This document shows positions 46,090 through 55,230 of a stretch of 64,000 nt of DNA, piece by piece. The notes under the pieces are model-generated. The model saw only the letters and a program-made list of their open reading frames with translations, ran no database searches and was not told where the DNA came from. The position numbers were made by a program, and so were the translations under genes. Each line of letters opens with the position of its first letter. Position 1 is the first letter of the stretch. The stretch spans positions 310,001 to 374,000 of the forward strand of contig NZ_FXTB01000003.1 of the NCBI RefSeq assembly GCF_900182605.1. Direction: 5' to 3'. Source of the DNA: Saccharicrinis carchari (lineage in GTDB: Bacteria; Bacteroidota; Bacteroidia; Bacteroidales; Marinilabiliaceae).

Positions 46090-48507
46090 TTACTCATATC
46101 GCAGCGCCTCCACCGGGTTCCTCGTTGCTGCGCGCCAACTGTGCCACAAAACTGTAAGCATGGCAACGCTAAGCGTTGCTGCACCTCCGGCCAAATAAAC
46201 CCACAGGCTTATGTTGGTGGAGAAAGCGTAGTTCTGCAACCAGTTTTTCATGACCATAAACGAAATCGGGGTTGCAATTAGCAATGCGATAAGAATCAGT
46301 CGAATAATTTCTTTGGAAAAGAGATAAATGATGTTACCCGATTGGGCACCAAGAACCTTGCGGATACCAACTTCCTTCGTTTTTTTGGATGCAGTAAAAG
46401 CAGCTAAGGCCCATAAACCCAGGCCGGAGATGAAAAAAGCCAAGGCAGTAAAAACACCGACGATTCGACCAAATCGATTGTCATTTTTGTACTGCGCATC
46501 AAAAAAGCTATCAAGGAAAAAATAATCAAAACTAGCTTCAGGAAAATAGGAATCCCAGCTACGCTTAATTTGTTGTAAAATCGCATCATAATCAGTGCTC
46601 GCTACTTTTATGGCGATATATCTGGGGCCGACCCATCCAAGCCGATCATTTTGTATAAACATAACAGGCGTGTACGGATTACTAAGCCCCCGTTGGTGCC
46701 AGTTTTTTACAACTCCAATAATCGTTACCGGATCAGACTCTCCCTCCAGCATTACTTTTTTACCAATAGCCGTGGCGGCATCCGGGATTCCCAGGGTGCT
46801 TAATGCAGCTTCGTTTACCAGCATTTTTTCGCGTTCGTTGCCAAAACCTTTCTGAAAAGTACGACCGGCCAATATTTTGATGTCGAAGGTTTCAATAAAA
46901 CGATCGTCAACCGGCAACATCTCGAACAAACTTCTTTGATCGGCACCTTTGCCCTGAATCTGGTTGGATGCAAACGTTGCGATTTCCATTCCGGGTACAG
47001 CTCCAGCTATCGTTACTGAACTAATTCGTTTTTCCATTTGCAGCTTTTCGGCTAACATGTCCACCTTATTTTTTAAATCGGAGCGACTCACAGGGTATTT
47101 TAAAATGATGGTTTGATTAATGTCCACACCTAAATCCTGCTCCTGCATAAATTTTACTTGTTGATAGATGATAAATGTACCGCAAATCAGGAATAAGGAA
47201 GCAGCAAACTGAAAAACAACCAGCACCCGCCGGGTAATTCCTGCTGAACCTGAATTTACATAATTACGCTTTAGAATAATGGATGGTTTTACCCGGGTCA
47301 TTATAAATGCAGGATAAAATCCGGAAAGCAGTATCCCAAACACCATAATTACAATGGCCGATATCCAGAACTTGGGTTCATCGAGAATATAAAGACCAAT
47401 GTTTTCGCCCAGCATATGATCGAATACCGGCTTTAGTGTGAAAACAAGAATGATCGCTGCTGCGATGGCTATTAAATTTACAAGTAAGGACTCAATAAGA
47501 TACTGAATAATCAACTGGTAACGGTAAGCCCCTACAACTTTCCTTACTCCAACATCCTTGGCACGTTCCATTGCTCGTGCAGTGGTAAGGTTGATGTAGT
47601 TGATCCAAGCGGTGAGAAGAATTACGATAGCAATTATTATTAGTGTGATCAACGATTTTCTGTTGCCTTTTATTTCCTTTTCGTATTGCTTTTGCGGGTT
47701 AAGATATATTTTGCCAAGGGGGGTCAGGGTAATTGCCCATTTTTTACTTTTAAGCGCATCCGCAGTTTTGTACTTTTCGGCCAATGCAGGAAACTGCGCT
47801 TCAACCTCTTTGGGATTTTTACCCGGGGCTAAGAGCAGATAAGTATAGGCTTCGTGCATATACCAAAATTCCCGTAGCCATTGAGGCAGGGTTTCATACG
47901 AAATTAGGTAGTTAAACCGTATGTGTGAATTGGGCGGAAAATCTTCGAGAATACCGGTCACTTCAAAATCAGAAAAACTTGTTCCCGTGGCAAAGGTCAA
48001 TAGTTTTCCAATGGGATTTTCGTTTGTAAAAAATTGCTTGGCTACTGCTTCAGTAATTACTACAGTATTTGGTCGTTTCAGTTGATCGTTATAGGCACCT
48101 TCTTTTAGTTTATAATCGAAGATTGTAAAAAATGAAGGATCGGCATATCCAATCCCTGTTTCGCGACTCCGTTTTTCTTGATATGAAACAACCTGCTCCG
48201 TATTATGAACCCCAATGCGAACAAAATCCTCTACTCCAGTTATTTCTTTACTGATGGCACTGCCATACCCAAATGAGCTTGTTCCCCAGTTGTCGGTTAA
48301 TTGATTACCATTATAAAACTGACTTTCGACCCGATAAATGCGGTCCTTTTTTTGGTGCATTTTATCAAAGCTAAACTCGAAGCTCACATAGTTGATAATT
48401 ACCACAGAAACTGCGAGTCCTACCGATAAACCGATTATGTTGATTAGTGAGAAAAGTTTGTTCTTTGCCTGATCTCGCAGCGCTATTTTGATGTAATACT
48501 TTAGCAT
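46090..48507 (-). CDS. FtsX-type ABC transporter permease, large two-unit form, copy 1
   Basis: 805 residues. An N-terminal span (about 20-43), a periplasmic MacB_PCD-like region (about 48-280), a group of three spans (about 285-425), a second periplasmic region (about 475-665), a last group of three spans (about 680-790) and the end SWRAATRNPVEALRYE. This doubled FtsX architecture is a Bacteroidota form of MacB-like permeases, with no fused ATPase. The ATPase encoded at 51323 could serve it. It is the last gene of the operon read from tolC. Its substrate is unknown. Confidence 0.88.
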   Translation of the reverse strand: MLKYYIKIALRDQAKNKLFSLINIIGLSVGLAVSVVIINYVSFEFSFDKMHQKKDRIYRVESQFYNGNQLTDNWGTSSFGYGSAISKEITGVEDFVRIGVHNTEQVVSYQEKRSRETGIGYADPSFFTIFDYKLKEGAYNDQLKRPNTVVITEAVAKQFFTNENPIGKLLTFATGTSFSDFEVTGILEDFPPNSHIRFNYLISYETLPQWLREFWYMHEAYTYLLLAPGKNPKEVEAQFPALAEKYKTADALKSKKWAITLTPLGKIYLNPQKQYEKEIKGNRKSLITLIIIAIVILLTAWINYINLTTARAMERAKDVGVRKVVGAYRYQLIIQYLIESLLVNLIAIAAAIILVFTLKPVFDHMLGENIGLYILDEPKFWISAIVIMVFGILLSGFYPAFIMTRVKPSIILKRNYVNSGSAGITRRVLVVFQFAASLFLICGTFIIYQQVKFMQEQDLGVDINQTIILKYPVSRSDLKNKVDMLAEKLQMEKRISSVTIAGAVPGMEIATFASNQIQGKGADQRSLFEMLPVDDRFIETFDIKILAGRTFQKGFGNEREKMLVNEAALSTLGIPDAATAIGKKVMLEGESDPVTIIGVVKNWHQRGLSNPYTPVMFIQNDRLGWVGPRYIAIKVASTDYDAILQQIKRSWDSYFPEASFDYFFLDSFFDAQYKNDNRFGRIVGVFTALAFFISGLGLWALAAFTASKKTKEVGIRKVLGAQSGNIIYLFSKEIIRLILIALLIATPISFMVMKNWLQNYAFSTNISLWVYLAGGAATLSVAMLTVLWHSWRAATRNPVEALRYE

Positions 48508-48695
48508 TTTATATCTATTTTTATAGTCAACACTTTCTGTGTCAGTAGTAATGTTTACTTAATAATTGATTTCAATTTTTCAACTATAATCTTGGCCATA
48601 TCTTTAAAAATTCGGTTAATTAGTTCATCCTTCCTATCGGGATTCTGACATTTTAGATCAGCACTTCCCCATCCGTAATTCTGCCACACCCTGGC

Positions 48696-48728
48696 TCCTC
48701 CCCATTTGGGGAGGCCGGGAGGGGCTTA
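48696..48728 (-). repeat. Single G/C-rich palindromic repeat unit at the permease 2 stop
   Basis: CCTCCCCATTTGGGGAGG followed by CCGGGAGGGGCTTA on the plus strand. It corresponds to the right-hand end of the larger spacer elements downstream. The stop codon of the permease 2 gene (TAA, read on the minus strand at 48728-48726) lies inside the repeat. Confidence 0.8.
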
Positions 48729-51122
48729 TTCATACCGCAGCGCCTCCACCGGATTTCTCGTTGCGGCCCGCCAACTTTGCCAACTCACCGTTATCAACGC
48801 CACCCCCAGAGCCAGCAAACCTGCCAGCACAAAAATCCACCAGCTCAATTCCGTTTTGTAGGCAAAGTTCTGTAGCCAGCGGTGCATGGCGTACCAAGCG
48901 ATGGGCGTGGCGATAACAAAGGCGATGGCCACCCATTTTACAAAGTCGCGGTTGAGCAAAAGCAGTATTTCGCTTATGGTGGCGCCGTTTACTTTGCGGA
49001 TGCCTATTTCTTTGGTGCGCTTGCGGGTATCGTAAAGTGCGATAGCGAATAATCCGCTTGCAGATATCAGAAAGGTAATGACCGTAAACAAGATGTAAAT
49101 CTCACTCAAACGTTTTTCTTTCTGATACAGGGCTTCAATCTCGTCGGATAAAAGAGAATAATGGACGGGTTCGCCCGGATTAAATTTCTCGAACAAATCC
49201 CGAATAAATGCGATTCCCCTTTCTTCCGACCCCGATTCTATCTCAATTAAATAGTCTGCATCCCTATCTTCAAAATAAAACATAACCAAGGGCTGAGGGG
49301 ATACAGAAAGGTGCTCGGAATTAAAATCTTTTACCACGCCAATGATTTCAAAGCCAGCATCGCTTCCTTTATCGTGCGATGACCAGTATTTGTTGAGCAT
49401 CCTCGTTTTTGTAATATCCTCGATACCCCAGAATTTTTTAGCGGCTTGATTAATTATTACCTGCTTCCCTCTTGATTTGTCACGGCCTTTTTCAAAGAAC
49501 CGTCCTTCAGCAATTGATAATCCAAACAAGCTGAGATAATGTGGCGTAACGGACAGTCCATTTTGTGTTGAATAGTCCTTTTGGTTATGGTTAGTTTTCC
49601 AAGGCATCTCAAACGGATTTATTGGCGACTGGCCTTGGGAGAAATTTTTAATGAAGCTTTGATTGGCAAGCGCATCGTTCACGTACTGATAATTGCTTTT
49701 CGCCTTTTTCACTAATATTTCCCATTCCTCTTCCGATTCTGTGCGGTGCAAATCCCTTAAAAGTTTAATGCGCACAATGTTGCTTGATGTAAACCCCAAA
49801 TCCTTGTTTAGCATTAAATCGAGTTGTTTAACAACCACAATGGATGCGATAAGTAAAATAAAGGAAAGGGCAAATTGAAGTGTCGCCGAAACTTTTCGGC
49901 CAGCCAGCTTTGTATCTGAAAACACTTGATTTTTTAGGTTGTTGCTGATGGGTATCCTCAAAAAAACATAAGTGGGATAAATAAGCGCAACAGACACCAA
50001 TACAAAGAGAATGGAAAGGTTGACAATGAATATTTCCCATATCCGGGGTGAGAGCTTTACCCCTGTAAAGTTGTTGAACATGGGTAAAACCCATAAGAAT
50101 GCGGCAGTTATCAGTAGTGCCGAAAATAATATGAGTATAATAAATTCGGTAATTTTTTGATAAAAAACATGCTTCGTTTCTGCTCCCGAAATCCGGTTTA
50201 TGCCTATGTTTTTTATGGACGAGTTGATGTTTATGATTTGTAGGTTGGAGAAATTGAGCAGAGATATAAAAAAAACCATACCCATGATTACAAATAAGAT
50301 ATAGACACTTTTTTTATCGCCCGTTCTTGAAAAAATAAACTTTCTGCTTACCTCATCTCCATCAAAATAAATATCATTGAACGGAATAAGCCCGGTGATG
50401 CTATTTTTAAACTGGGGATGGCTGTGACCAATGTCCTTAATTTTCTCTGAGAACTGGACTGGATTAAAACCTTTTTTCGCCAAAATAAAATCGGCACCCG
50501 AACGAAAAAAACCATCGTTCTGGGTAGGCAAAATAAAATCGAAGGTAATAGAGCTATTGGCTGGAGGTGTTTTCACAATCCCTTTAATGGTAAAGGTTTT
50601 CTCTATATAATAATCAATGGTAATGAATTTCCCCATCGGATTTTCGCTCCCAAAAATCTTTTGCGCCAATTTGTCCGTTATGATCATTGCCGCCGGATCA
50701 CTCAATATCCCATCTTTACGGCCTGCCATTAATTCGAAATCAAACACAGTAAAAAATGAACTATCGGCAATCAATCCTTCGGGCAAATATATTTTTTCGT
50801 CAACGATAAATTTTATTTCCCCCTCTTCATATTTCTGAATATGAACTAAGTTTTCTAACTCTGGATGCTTTTTATAATTGAAATCAAAAAATAGGCTGGC
50901 ACTATTTAACACCGCTTGGCTTTCAGGCGATGCTTGAGTGGTGATTAAATAGATATCTTTCTCCCGTTTATGGAAATTGTCCATGGTAAGCTCGTTGTGC
51001 ACATAAGCAAAGAGCAAGGAAATACACAAGGCACATAGGGAAGCGGTAAAAATACTGCCGCCAAATATCAATTTATTTGATTTAAAATTTCTGAAAGATT
51101 GTCTTAAATAGTGCTTTAGCAT
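48726..51122 (-). CDS. FtsX-type ABC transporter permease, large two-unit form, copy 2
   Basis: 798 residues from ATG 51122 (MLKHYLRQSFRNFKSNKL). An in-frame ATG at 51182 would add 20 residues encoded by the repeat element, which is not likely to be coding. Same plan as copy 1: N-terminal span, two periplasmic regions, two groups of three spans, and nearly the same last 17 residues (SWRAATRNPVEALRYE). Overall the two copies are divergent except at the ends. They could form a heterodimer with the ATPase. Confidence 0.88.
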   Translation of the reverse strand: MLKHYLRQSFRNFKSNKLIFGGSIFTASLCALCISLLFAYVHNELTMDNFHKREKDIYLITTQASPESQAVLNSASLFFDFNYKKHPELENLVHIQKYEEGEIKFIVDEKIYLPEGLIADSSFFTVFDFELMAGRKDGILSDPAAMIITDKLAQKIFGSENPMGKFITIDYYIEKTFTIKGIVKTPPANSSITFDFILPTQNDGFFRSGADFILAKKGFNPVQFSEKIKDIGHSHPQFKNSITGLIPFNDIYFDGDEVSRKFIFSRTGDKKSVYILFVIMGMVFFISLLNFSNLQIININSSIKNIGINRISGAETKHVFYQKITEFIILILFSALLITAAFLWVLPMFNNFTGVKLSPRIWEIFIVNLSILFVLVSVALIYPTYVFLRIPISNNLKNQVFSDTKLAGRKVSATLQFALSFILLIASIVVVKQLDLMLNKDLGFTSSNIVRIKLLRDLHRTESEEEWEILVKKAKSNYQYVNDALANQSFIKNFSQGQSPINPFEMPWKTNHNQKDYSTQNGLSVTPHYLSLFGLSIAEGRFFEKGRDKSRGKQVIINQAAKKFWGIEDITKTRMLNKYWSSHDKGSDAGFEIIGVVKDFNSEHLSVSPQPLVMFYFEDRDADYLIEIESGSEERGIAFIRDLFEKFNPGEPVHYSLLSDEIEALYQKEKRLSEIYILFTVITFLISASGLFAIALYDTRKRTKEIGIRKVNGATISEILLLLNRDFVKWVAIAFVIATPIAWYAMHRWLQNFAYKTELSWWIFVLAGLLALGVALITVSWQSWRAATRNPVEALRYE

Positions 51123-51138
51123 ATTGTATGGTGTTTGG

Positions 51139-51318
51139 TCCCCCTCTAATCCCCCCGAATGGGGGGAGGCGATGAGCAGCATTTAAAAAATAGTTAGTTA
51201 AATATTATAACGTTCTTTTGTTTTTTACATTTACCATCCAAAACCTTCTATATTTTACCAAGCTGCAAATCCTCCACATCCTGGCACCTCCCCATTGGGG
51301 GAGGCCGGGAGGGGCTTA
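51139..51318. repeat. Spacer element A with palindromic inverted ends
   Basis: Left end at 51139-51170 (CCCCTCTAATCCCCCCGAAT then GGGGGGAGGC) and, in inverted orientation, right end at 51281-51318 (CCTCCCCATTGGGGGAGG then CCGGGAGGGGCTTA). Between them lies an AT-rich centre containing GATGAGCAGCATTTAA and CCAAGCTGCAAAT. Both words recur in element B at 52027-52240, so the two are homologous copies. It fills the gap between permease 2 and the ATPase gene. Confidence 0.8.
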
Positions 51319-51322
51319 CTTT

Positions 51323-52024
51323 TCACATCATCGCCAAGTCCCCTATCTCTTTCTTCATTTGCTCGGTAAGCACCATGCCGTCGAATAGGTTGATGATACG
51401 GTGCGCATAATCGGAATCGTGCAGCGAGTGCGTTACCATTACAATGGTGGTCCCTTCGCGGTTGAGTTCGGTGAGCAGGTTCATCACTTCCTTGCCATTT
51501 TTACTGTCCAGATTACCCGTGGGCTCATCGGCCAGTATGAGCTTGGGGTTGGCCACCACGGCACGGGCAATGGCCACCCTCTGCTGCTGTCCGCCCGATA
51601 GCTGTTGCGGAAAGTGCTTGCGCCGATGGCTTATCTTCATGCGCTCCAGCACTTTTTCTACCATGGCTTTTCGTTCACGGGCTTTTATCTTTAGGTAGAT
51701 AAGCGGCAGCTCCACGTTCTCGAACACGTTAAGCTCATCGATAAGGTTAAAGCTCTGGAACACAAAACCGATATTGCCTTTGCGAATCTGGGTGCGGTTT
51801 TTCTCCTTCATGTTACCGACCTCGGCACCGTCAAAGAAATACCTGCCCGCGGTCGGATTGTCCAACAGACCGATGACATTGAGTAAAGTTGATTTGCCAC
51901 AACCCGAAGGCCCCATGATGGCCATAAACTCACCCCGTTCAACGTGGATGTTTACCTTGTTCAACGCACTCGTTTCAATCTCTTCGGTGCGGAATACTTT
52001 TGTTAGATTTTCTGTTTTTATCAT
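51323..52024 (-). CDS. MacB/LolD-type ABC transporter ATP-binding protein
   Basis: 233 residues. Walker A GPSGCGKST (38-46), Q-loop Gln90, signature LSGGQ (142-146), Walker B LILADE (162-167) and His199. The length and the FMAIMGPSGCGKSTLLNVIG pattern are those of the MacB/LolD/FtsE class that works with FtsX-like permeases. It lies between the permease genes and the HlyD gene in the same direction and is presumably the motor for both permeases. Energises substrate transfer through periplasmic movement of the permease rather than channel transport, by analogy with MacB. Confidence 0.93.
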   Translation of the reverse strand: MIKTENLTKVFRTEEIETSALNKVNIHVERGEFMAIMGPSGCGKSTLLNVIGLLDNPTAGRYFFDGAEVGNMKEKNRTQIRKGNIGFVFQSFNLIDELNVFENVELPLIYLKIKARERKAMVEKVLERMKISHRRKHFPQQLSGGQQQRVAIARAVVANPKLILADEPTGNLDSKNGKEVMNLLTELNREGTTIVMVTHSLHDSDYAHRIINLFDGMVLTEQMKKEIGDLAMM

Positions 52025-52026
52025 AT

Positions 52027-52240
52027 AGCCCCCTCTAACTCCCCCAAAGGGGGAGGATTGCCCCCCTCACTCCCCCCGATTGGGGGGTAGTGATGAGCAG
52101 CATTTAAATTAGTTAAATATAAAATTAATCATTCTCATTTCTTTTTTTAATTCACCCATGCAAAACCTCTCAAATATAACCAAGCTGCAAATTCCCCACG
52201 TCTTGGCACCTCCCCATTTTGGGGAGGATGGGAGGGGCTT
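52027..52240. repeat. Spacer element B with palindromic inverted ends
   Basis: Two left-type units in tandem (52027-52057 and 52060-52088), then GATGAGCAGCATTTAA, an AT-rich centre, CCAAGCTGCAAAT and a right-type unit (52204-52240). It is homologous to element A over nearly its whole length. Its right end touches the HlyD stop codon. It fills the gap between the ATPase gene and the HlyD gene. Confidence 0.8.
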
Positions 52241-53491
52241 TTACCTCAAAACTATCTTATCATTATCCCCAAATAAATCGTAGCTCGAAGTAATCACTTT
52301 TTCGCCGGGATTCAGGCCTTCGAGTATTTCGTAATACCTGGGGTTTTGCTTTCCTATTTTAATGTTTCGTTTGATGGCTTCCGTTTCGTTTTCGTTGAGC
52401 ACATACACCCATTGTCCGCCGGTGCTCTGGAAAAAACCGCCCCGGGGCAGTAGGATGCTTTGTTCGGGCTGTCCCAATTGCAATTTTATATGATAGGTTT
52501 GCCCGGTGCGGATGTTGGAGGGGCGTTCCCCGGTAAAAACCAGATCTACCTTAAACTGACCGCTGCGGACTTCGGGGTACACTTTTTTAATGCTCAAGCC
52601 AAAGTCCGTATCGTTCCTTTGAAAGGATGCCAGCAATTTCCGTCGCACGCGGTCGATATAATGCTCGTCTATCTGGGCCGTAATTTTAAAGTCGGTAAGC
52701 ACATGCACCAGTCCCAGCCGCTGGCCGCGCGATATGGATTGACCTATTTCGGCATCCAGCAAGCCCAGCTGACCATCAACGGGTGCCTTTACATACAAGT
52801 TGTCCAGGCGTTTACGGGCCATCTGCAAACTTAGGCGCGTATTGCTCAGGCTCTCGTCCATGCTTCTTTTTTGGTTGTTCCGGAAAATAGAATCTTGAAT
52901 CAATTTTTGTATGGTCAGCTCCTGTTCTTTTAAAGCCAAATCATATTCTTCTTTGGCCTGTATGTAATTTTCTTTGGCAATCAGCTCTTCGTTGAACAAT
53001 CGTTGGTACTGACTGTATTTTCGTTTGGCCCTGGTCACCTGAAGGTCCATTTGCAGCTTCTGCCGTTTGTTTTGTATCTGTTGTTGTTCCATCTGTATTT
53101 GGGTATTCCGCATCTCATTGGCATGGTAGGCCAGTTGCGATTCGCTGTTCATGATGGACGTGTTCAAATCATTGTTGCGCAGCTTCAGGATGACATCCCC
53201 CTTTTTAAGCATCTCGCCCTCCTCAATATAAATATCCTCCACTTTGCCCCCTTCTTCAACATCGAGATAAATGGTGGAAATGGGCTCAACCTGCCCGGGC
53301 ACGGTGATGTAATCGTTGAACTGTGCAAGCGCAACACTACTAACGGTAAGTTTGTCGCGCTCCGTGCGATATACAGATTGATGCGTGCCCATGCTTACCT
53401 TGAGCACCAGCCCTATAAGAAGAAATGCGCCCGCAGCCCATAAAATGTGCTTTTTCTGTATCCCTTTTTTCTTTTCTATTGGTTTGTCCAT
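52241..53491 (-). CDS. HlyD/MacA-type periplasmic adaptor protein
   Basis: 416 residues. One N-terminal span (about 14-33), a lipoyl-like half (VEEGGKVEDIYIEEGEMLKKGD, about 79-100), a long coiled-coil hairpin rich in Gln, Leu and Lys (about 105-240), the second lipoyl half (VKAPVDGQLGLLDAEIGQ) and beta-barrel plus membrane-proximal domains (about 275-416). This is the membrane-fusion protein linking the permease to TolC in tripartite export. It lies between the TolC and the ATPase genes in the same transcript. Confidence 0.92.
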   Translation of the reverse strand: MDKPIEKKKGIQKKHILWAAGAFLLIGLVLKVSMGTHQSVYRTERDKLTVSSVALAQFNDYITVPGQVEPISTIYLDVEEGGKVEDIYIEEGEMLKKGDVILKLRNNDLNTSIMNSESQLAYHANEMRNTQIQMEQQQIQNKRQKLQMDLQVTRAKRKYSQYQRLFNEELIAKENYIQAKEEYDLALKEQELTIQKLIQDSIFRNNQKRSMDESLSNTRLSLQMARKRLDNLYVKAPVDGQLGLLDAEIGQSISRGQRLGLVHVLTDFKITAQIDEHYIDRVRRKLLASFQRNDTDFGLSIKKVYPEVRSGQFKVDLVFTGERPSNIRTGQTYHIKLQLGQPEQSILLPRGGFFQSTGGQWVYVLNENETEAIKRNIKIGKQNPRYYEILEGLNPGEKVITSSYDLFGDNDKIVLR

Positions 53492-53500
53492 ATATAAAGA

Positions 53501-53710
53501 AGCCCCCCTCTAATCCCCCCGAATGGGGGGAGGCTAAGAGCCGCATTTAATTAGTTAGTTAATAATTCATATATATTCATTTCTTTGAAAAATATTATAA
53601 CCCTCAAAAAACCCTCATATTTCAATTCTTCTGCGTCATGGCACCTCCCCTTTGGGGAGGATGGGAGGGGCTTTTTTCTCCTCCCCATTGGGGGAGGTTA
53701 GGAGGGGCTT
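53501..53710. repeat. Spacer element C with palindromic inverted ends
   Basis: A left-type unit (53501-53535), a GCCGCATTTAA word close to the one in A and B, an AT-rich centre, then two right-type units in tandem (53641-53671 and 53678-53710). The last overlaps the tolC stop codon. It is more divergent from A and B than they are from each other. Confidence 0.75.
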
Positions 53711-55040
53711 ATTTCCAAAACCTTTCCCCTTTATAAAAATCTATCATCCTGCTTTTTATCTCGTACTGAATACCTGCCAACAGCAATTCGCTTTTTGAGT
53801 CGGCCAGTTGTTCTTTTACCGTCAGCAGCTCAATGATGTTGATGAGGCCTTCGGCATATTTTTTCAGGGCCACTTCGTAGGCCATCTCGTTGGCTGTCAA
53901 CTTCTTTTGTATTTGATTACATTTTGCCCGTAATGCCCTTAATTCACGGGTGTTGTTGGCCACCTCGTAATACAATTGTTGCTTTTGCCGGTCGTAATTA
54001 TTTTGGGCCTGCTCCTTATTGATGATGGCTTGCTTTACCTTTGTGCGTTGTTGGTTCCGACCAAAAATAGGTATAGAAAGCGATGCCCCGATATATTTGC
54101 TCATATTCTTGTCTATCTGATCTTTGAGCGGCACTATATTGCCAGTATTACCTATGTCGGTTTCGTAATATCCCGATCCCATCGAAGCGTTTAAGCTAAG
54201 CGATGGCAGGTTCTGCCCCTTTGTAATGGCCACATTTTTTTCGGCTGCCAGCCTATCGGCTTCACTTTTTTTAAGCAGGGGCGATACCACTGCAAACTCA
54301 AAAAATAAGGAATCGCTTACCGGGTCTATATTTTCGTTAACGTTGGGCGTATGATGATTTATCTCAAAACCATTGCCTTGTTCAATTTTATAATTCATCT
54401 TTTCCCAAAGGTTATACTTTAGCTCTTCCACCCTGTTTTGGGCCAGCAAAAATTCCAGTCTTTCTTTTTCGAGCGAAGCCTGCATTTGCAGCAGGTCCGA
54501 TTTAGCCTGTAAGCCTATCTCTACTTGTGCCTGTGTTTTCTTTAGATTGTAATTCGATATCTCAATCTGATCCTTTGCTATTTGCACCATGCCCGTATAA
54601 AACACGATATCGTAATAGGATTCCAGGATCGCAAAGGCCAAATCATCCTCGTGGTTGATTCGATCCAACTCGGCCGCCCGTAAACGGAACCTGGCATAAG
54701 CCATGCGGTTTAATCGGCTAAAACCCTCAAACAGAACCAAATTGGCACCTATCCTCCCGCTGGCACTAAAATGCTCGGTATTAGTATAATCGTTATTTTG
54801 GTCCACGCTTTTGCCATAGCTCATGCCCCCGCCGCTTGAGGCCGAAACGGAAGGCAGCAAATCAAATTTAGACTGGGCCGCCGTTAATTTTTCCCTTTTT
54901 ACATTGAGTTGATAATTACGATGCGCGGTATTGTTTTCCAGCGCATAGCGGATACACCTGTTCACGGTCCAGGTTTCCTGCGCCTTTGCGGGAAGCACAA
55001 AAAACAGTATGTAAAACATATGGATAATCAGTTTATTCAC
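53709..55040 (-). CDS. TolC-type outer-membrane efflux protein
   Basis: 443 residues from GTG 55040, which gives a good signal peptide (start NKLIIHMFYILFFVLPAKAQ). An upstream GTG at 55070 would lie before the predicted sigma-54 start point, and ATG 55019 would leave a signal with almost no positive charge. The body shows the two repeated OEP halves with long helices (WTVNRCIRYALENNTAHRNYQ near the start; QAIINKEQAQNNYDRQKQQL in the second half) and a short C-terminus. It forms the outer-membrane duct for the adaptor and transporter encoded next. Confidence 0.9.
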   Translation of the reverse strand: MNKLIIHMFYILFFVLPAKAQETWTVNRCIRYALENNTAHRNYQLNVKREKLTAAQSKFDLLPSVSASSGGGMSYGKSVDQNNDYTNTEHFSASGRIGANLVLFEGFSRLNRMAYARFRLRAAELDRINHEDDLAFAILESYYDIVFYTGMVQIAKDQIEISNYNLKKTQAQVEIGLQAKSDLLQMQASLEKERLEFLLAQNRVEELKYNLWEKMNYKIEQGNGFEINHHTPNVNENIDPVSDSLFFEFAVVSPLLKKSEADRLAAEKNVAITKGQNLPSLSLNASMGSGYYETDIGNTGNIVPLKDQIDKNMSKYIGASLSIPIFGRNQQRTKVKQAIINKEQAQNNYDRQKQQLYYEVANNTRELRALRAKCNQIQKKLTANEMAYEVALKKYAEGLINIIELLTVKEQLADSKSELLLAGIQYEIKSRMIDFYKGERFWK

Positions 55041-55070
55041 GGGTTTATTTATTGTATTCGATAAGTACAC

Positions 55071-55086
55071 TACTAAGGCAGTGCCA
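55071..55086 (-). promoter_or_regulatory. Putative sigma-54 (RpoN) promoter of the tolC efflux operon
   Basis: On the minus strand TGGCAC (55086-55081), five bases, then TAGTA (55075-55071) against the consensus TGGCAC-N5-TTGCA: the -24 part is perfect, the -12 part has two mismatches. The start point would be near 55060, 20 nt before GTG 55040. The divergent activator of the NtrC type makes a sigma-54 promoter here plausible. Confidence 0.55.
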
Positions 55087-55160
55087 AAGATGTAAACCTC
55101 TTATTATGTGGGCTTAGTGATGTTGGAGTAAATAAGCAGTGTCAATAATTTTTACGGTGA

Positions 55161-55181
55161 TGTGTAAATATATTTTACACA
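55161..55181. promoter_or_regulatory. Perfect 8-5-8 palindrome, probable activator binding site
   Basis: TGTGTAAA, five bases (TATAT), TTTACACA: exact inverted halves centred at 55171, about 110 bp upstream of the predicted tolC start point. That is the usual distance of enhancer-like sites for NtrC-type activators, whose gene starts 277 bp further on. A half-site TGTAAA lies at 55091-55096. Confidence 0.6.
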
Positions 55182-55230
55182 TTATTGCAGATGAGGTAAT
55201 GTTGATTTACATTTGATATGATAAAACCAA

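Noticed and set aside
45922-46281. 119-codon plus-strand frame between larB and permease 1
   Set aside because: It runs through TCCCGA/TCGGGA repeats and antisense to the conserved permease end, which explains the open frame.
51123-51182. N-terminal extension of permease 2 reading ASPHSGGLEG
   Set aside because: The same peptide appears in another frame through a second repeat copy near 53500, so it is translated repeat DNA and not protein.
48690-53645. TGGCAC words in the spacer repeats as sigma-54 -24 boxes
   Set aside because: None has a GC at the required distance for a -12 box; the word is part of the repeat sequence and lies at gene ends.
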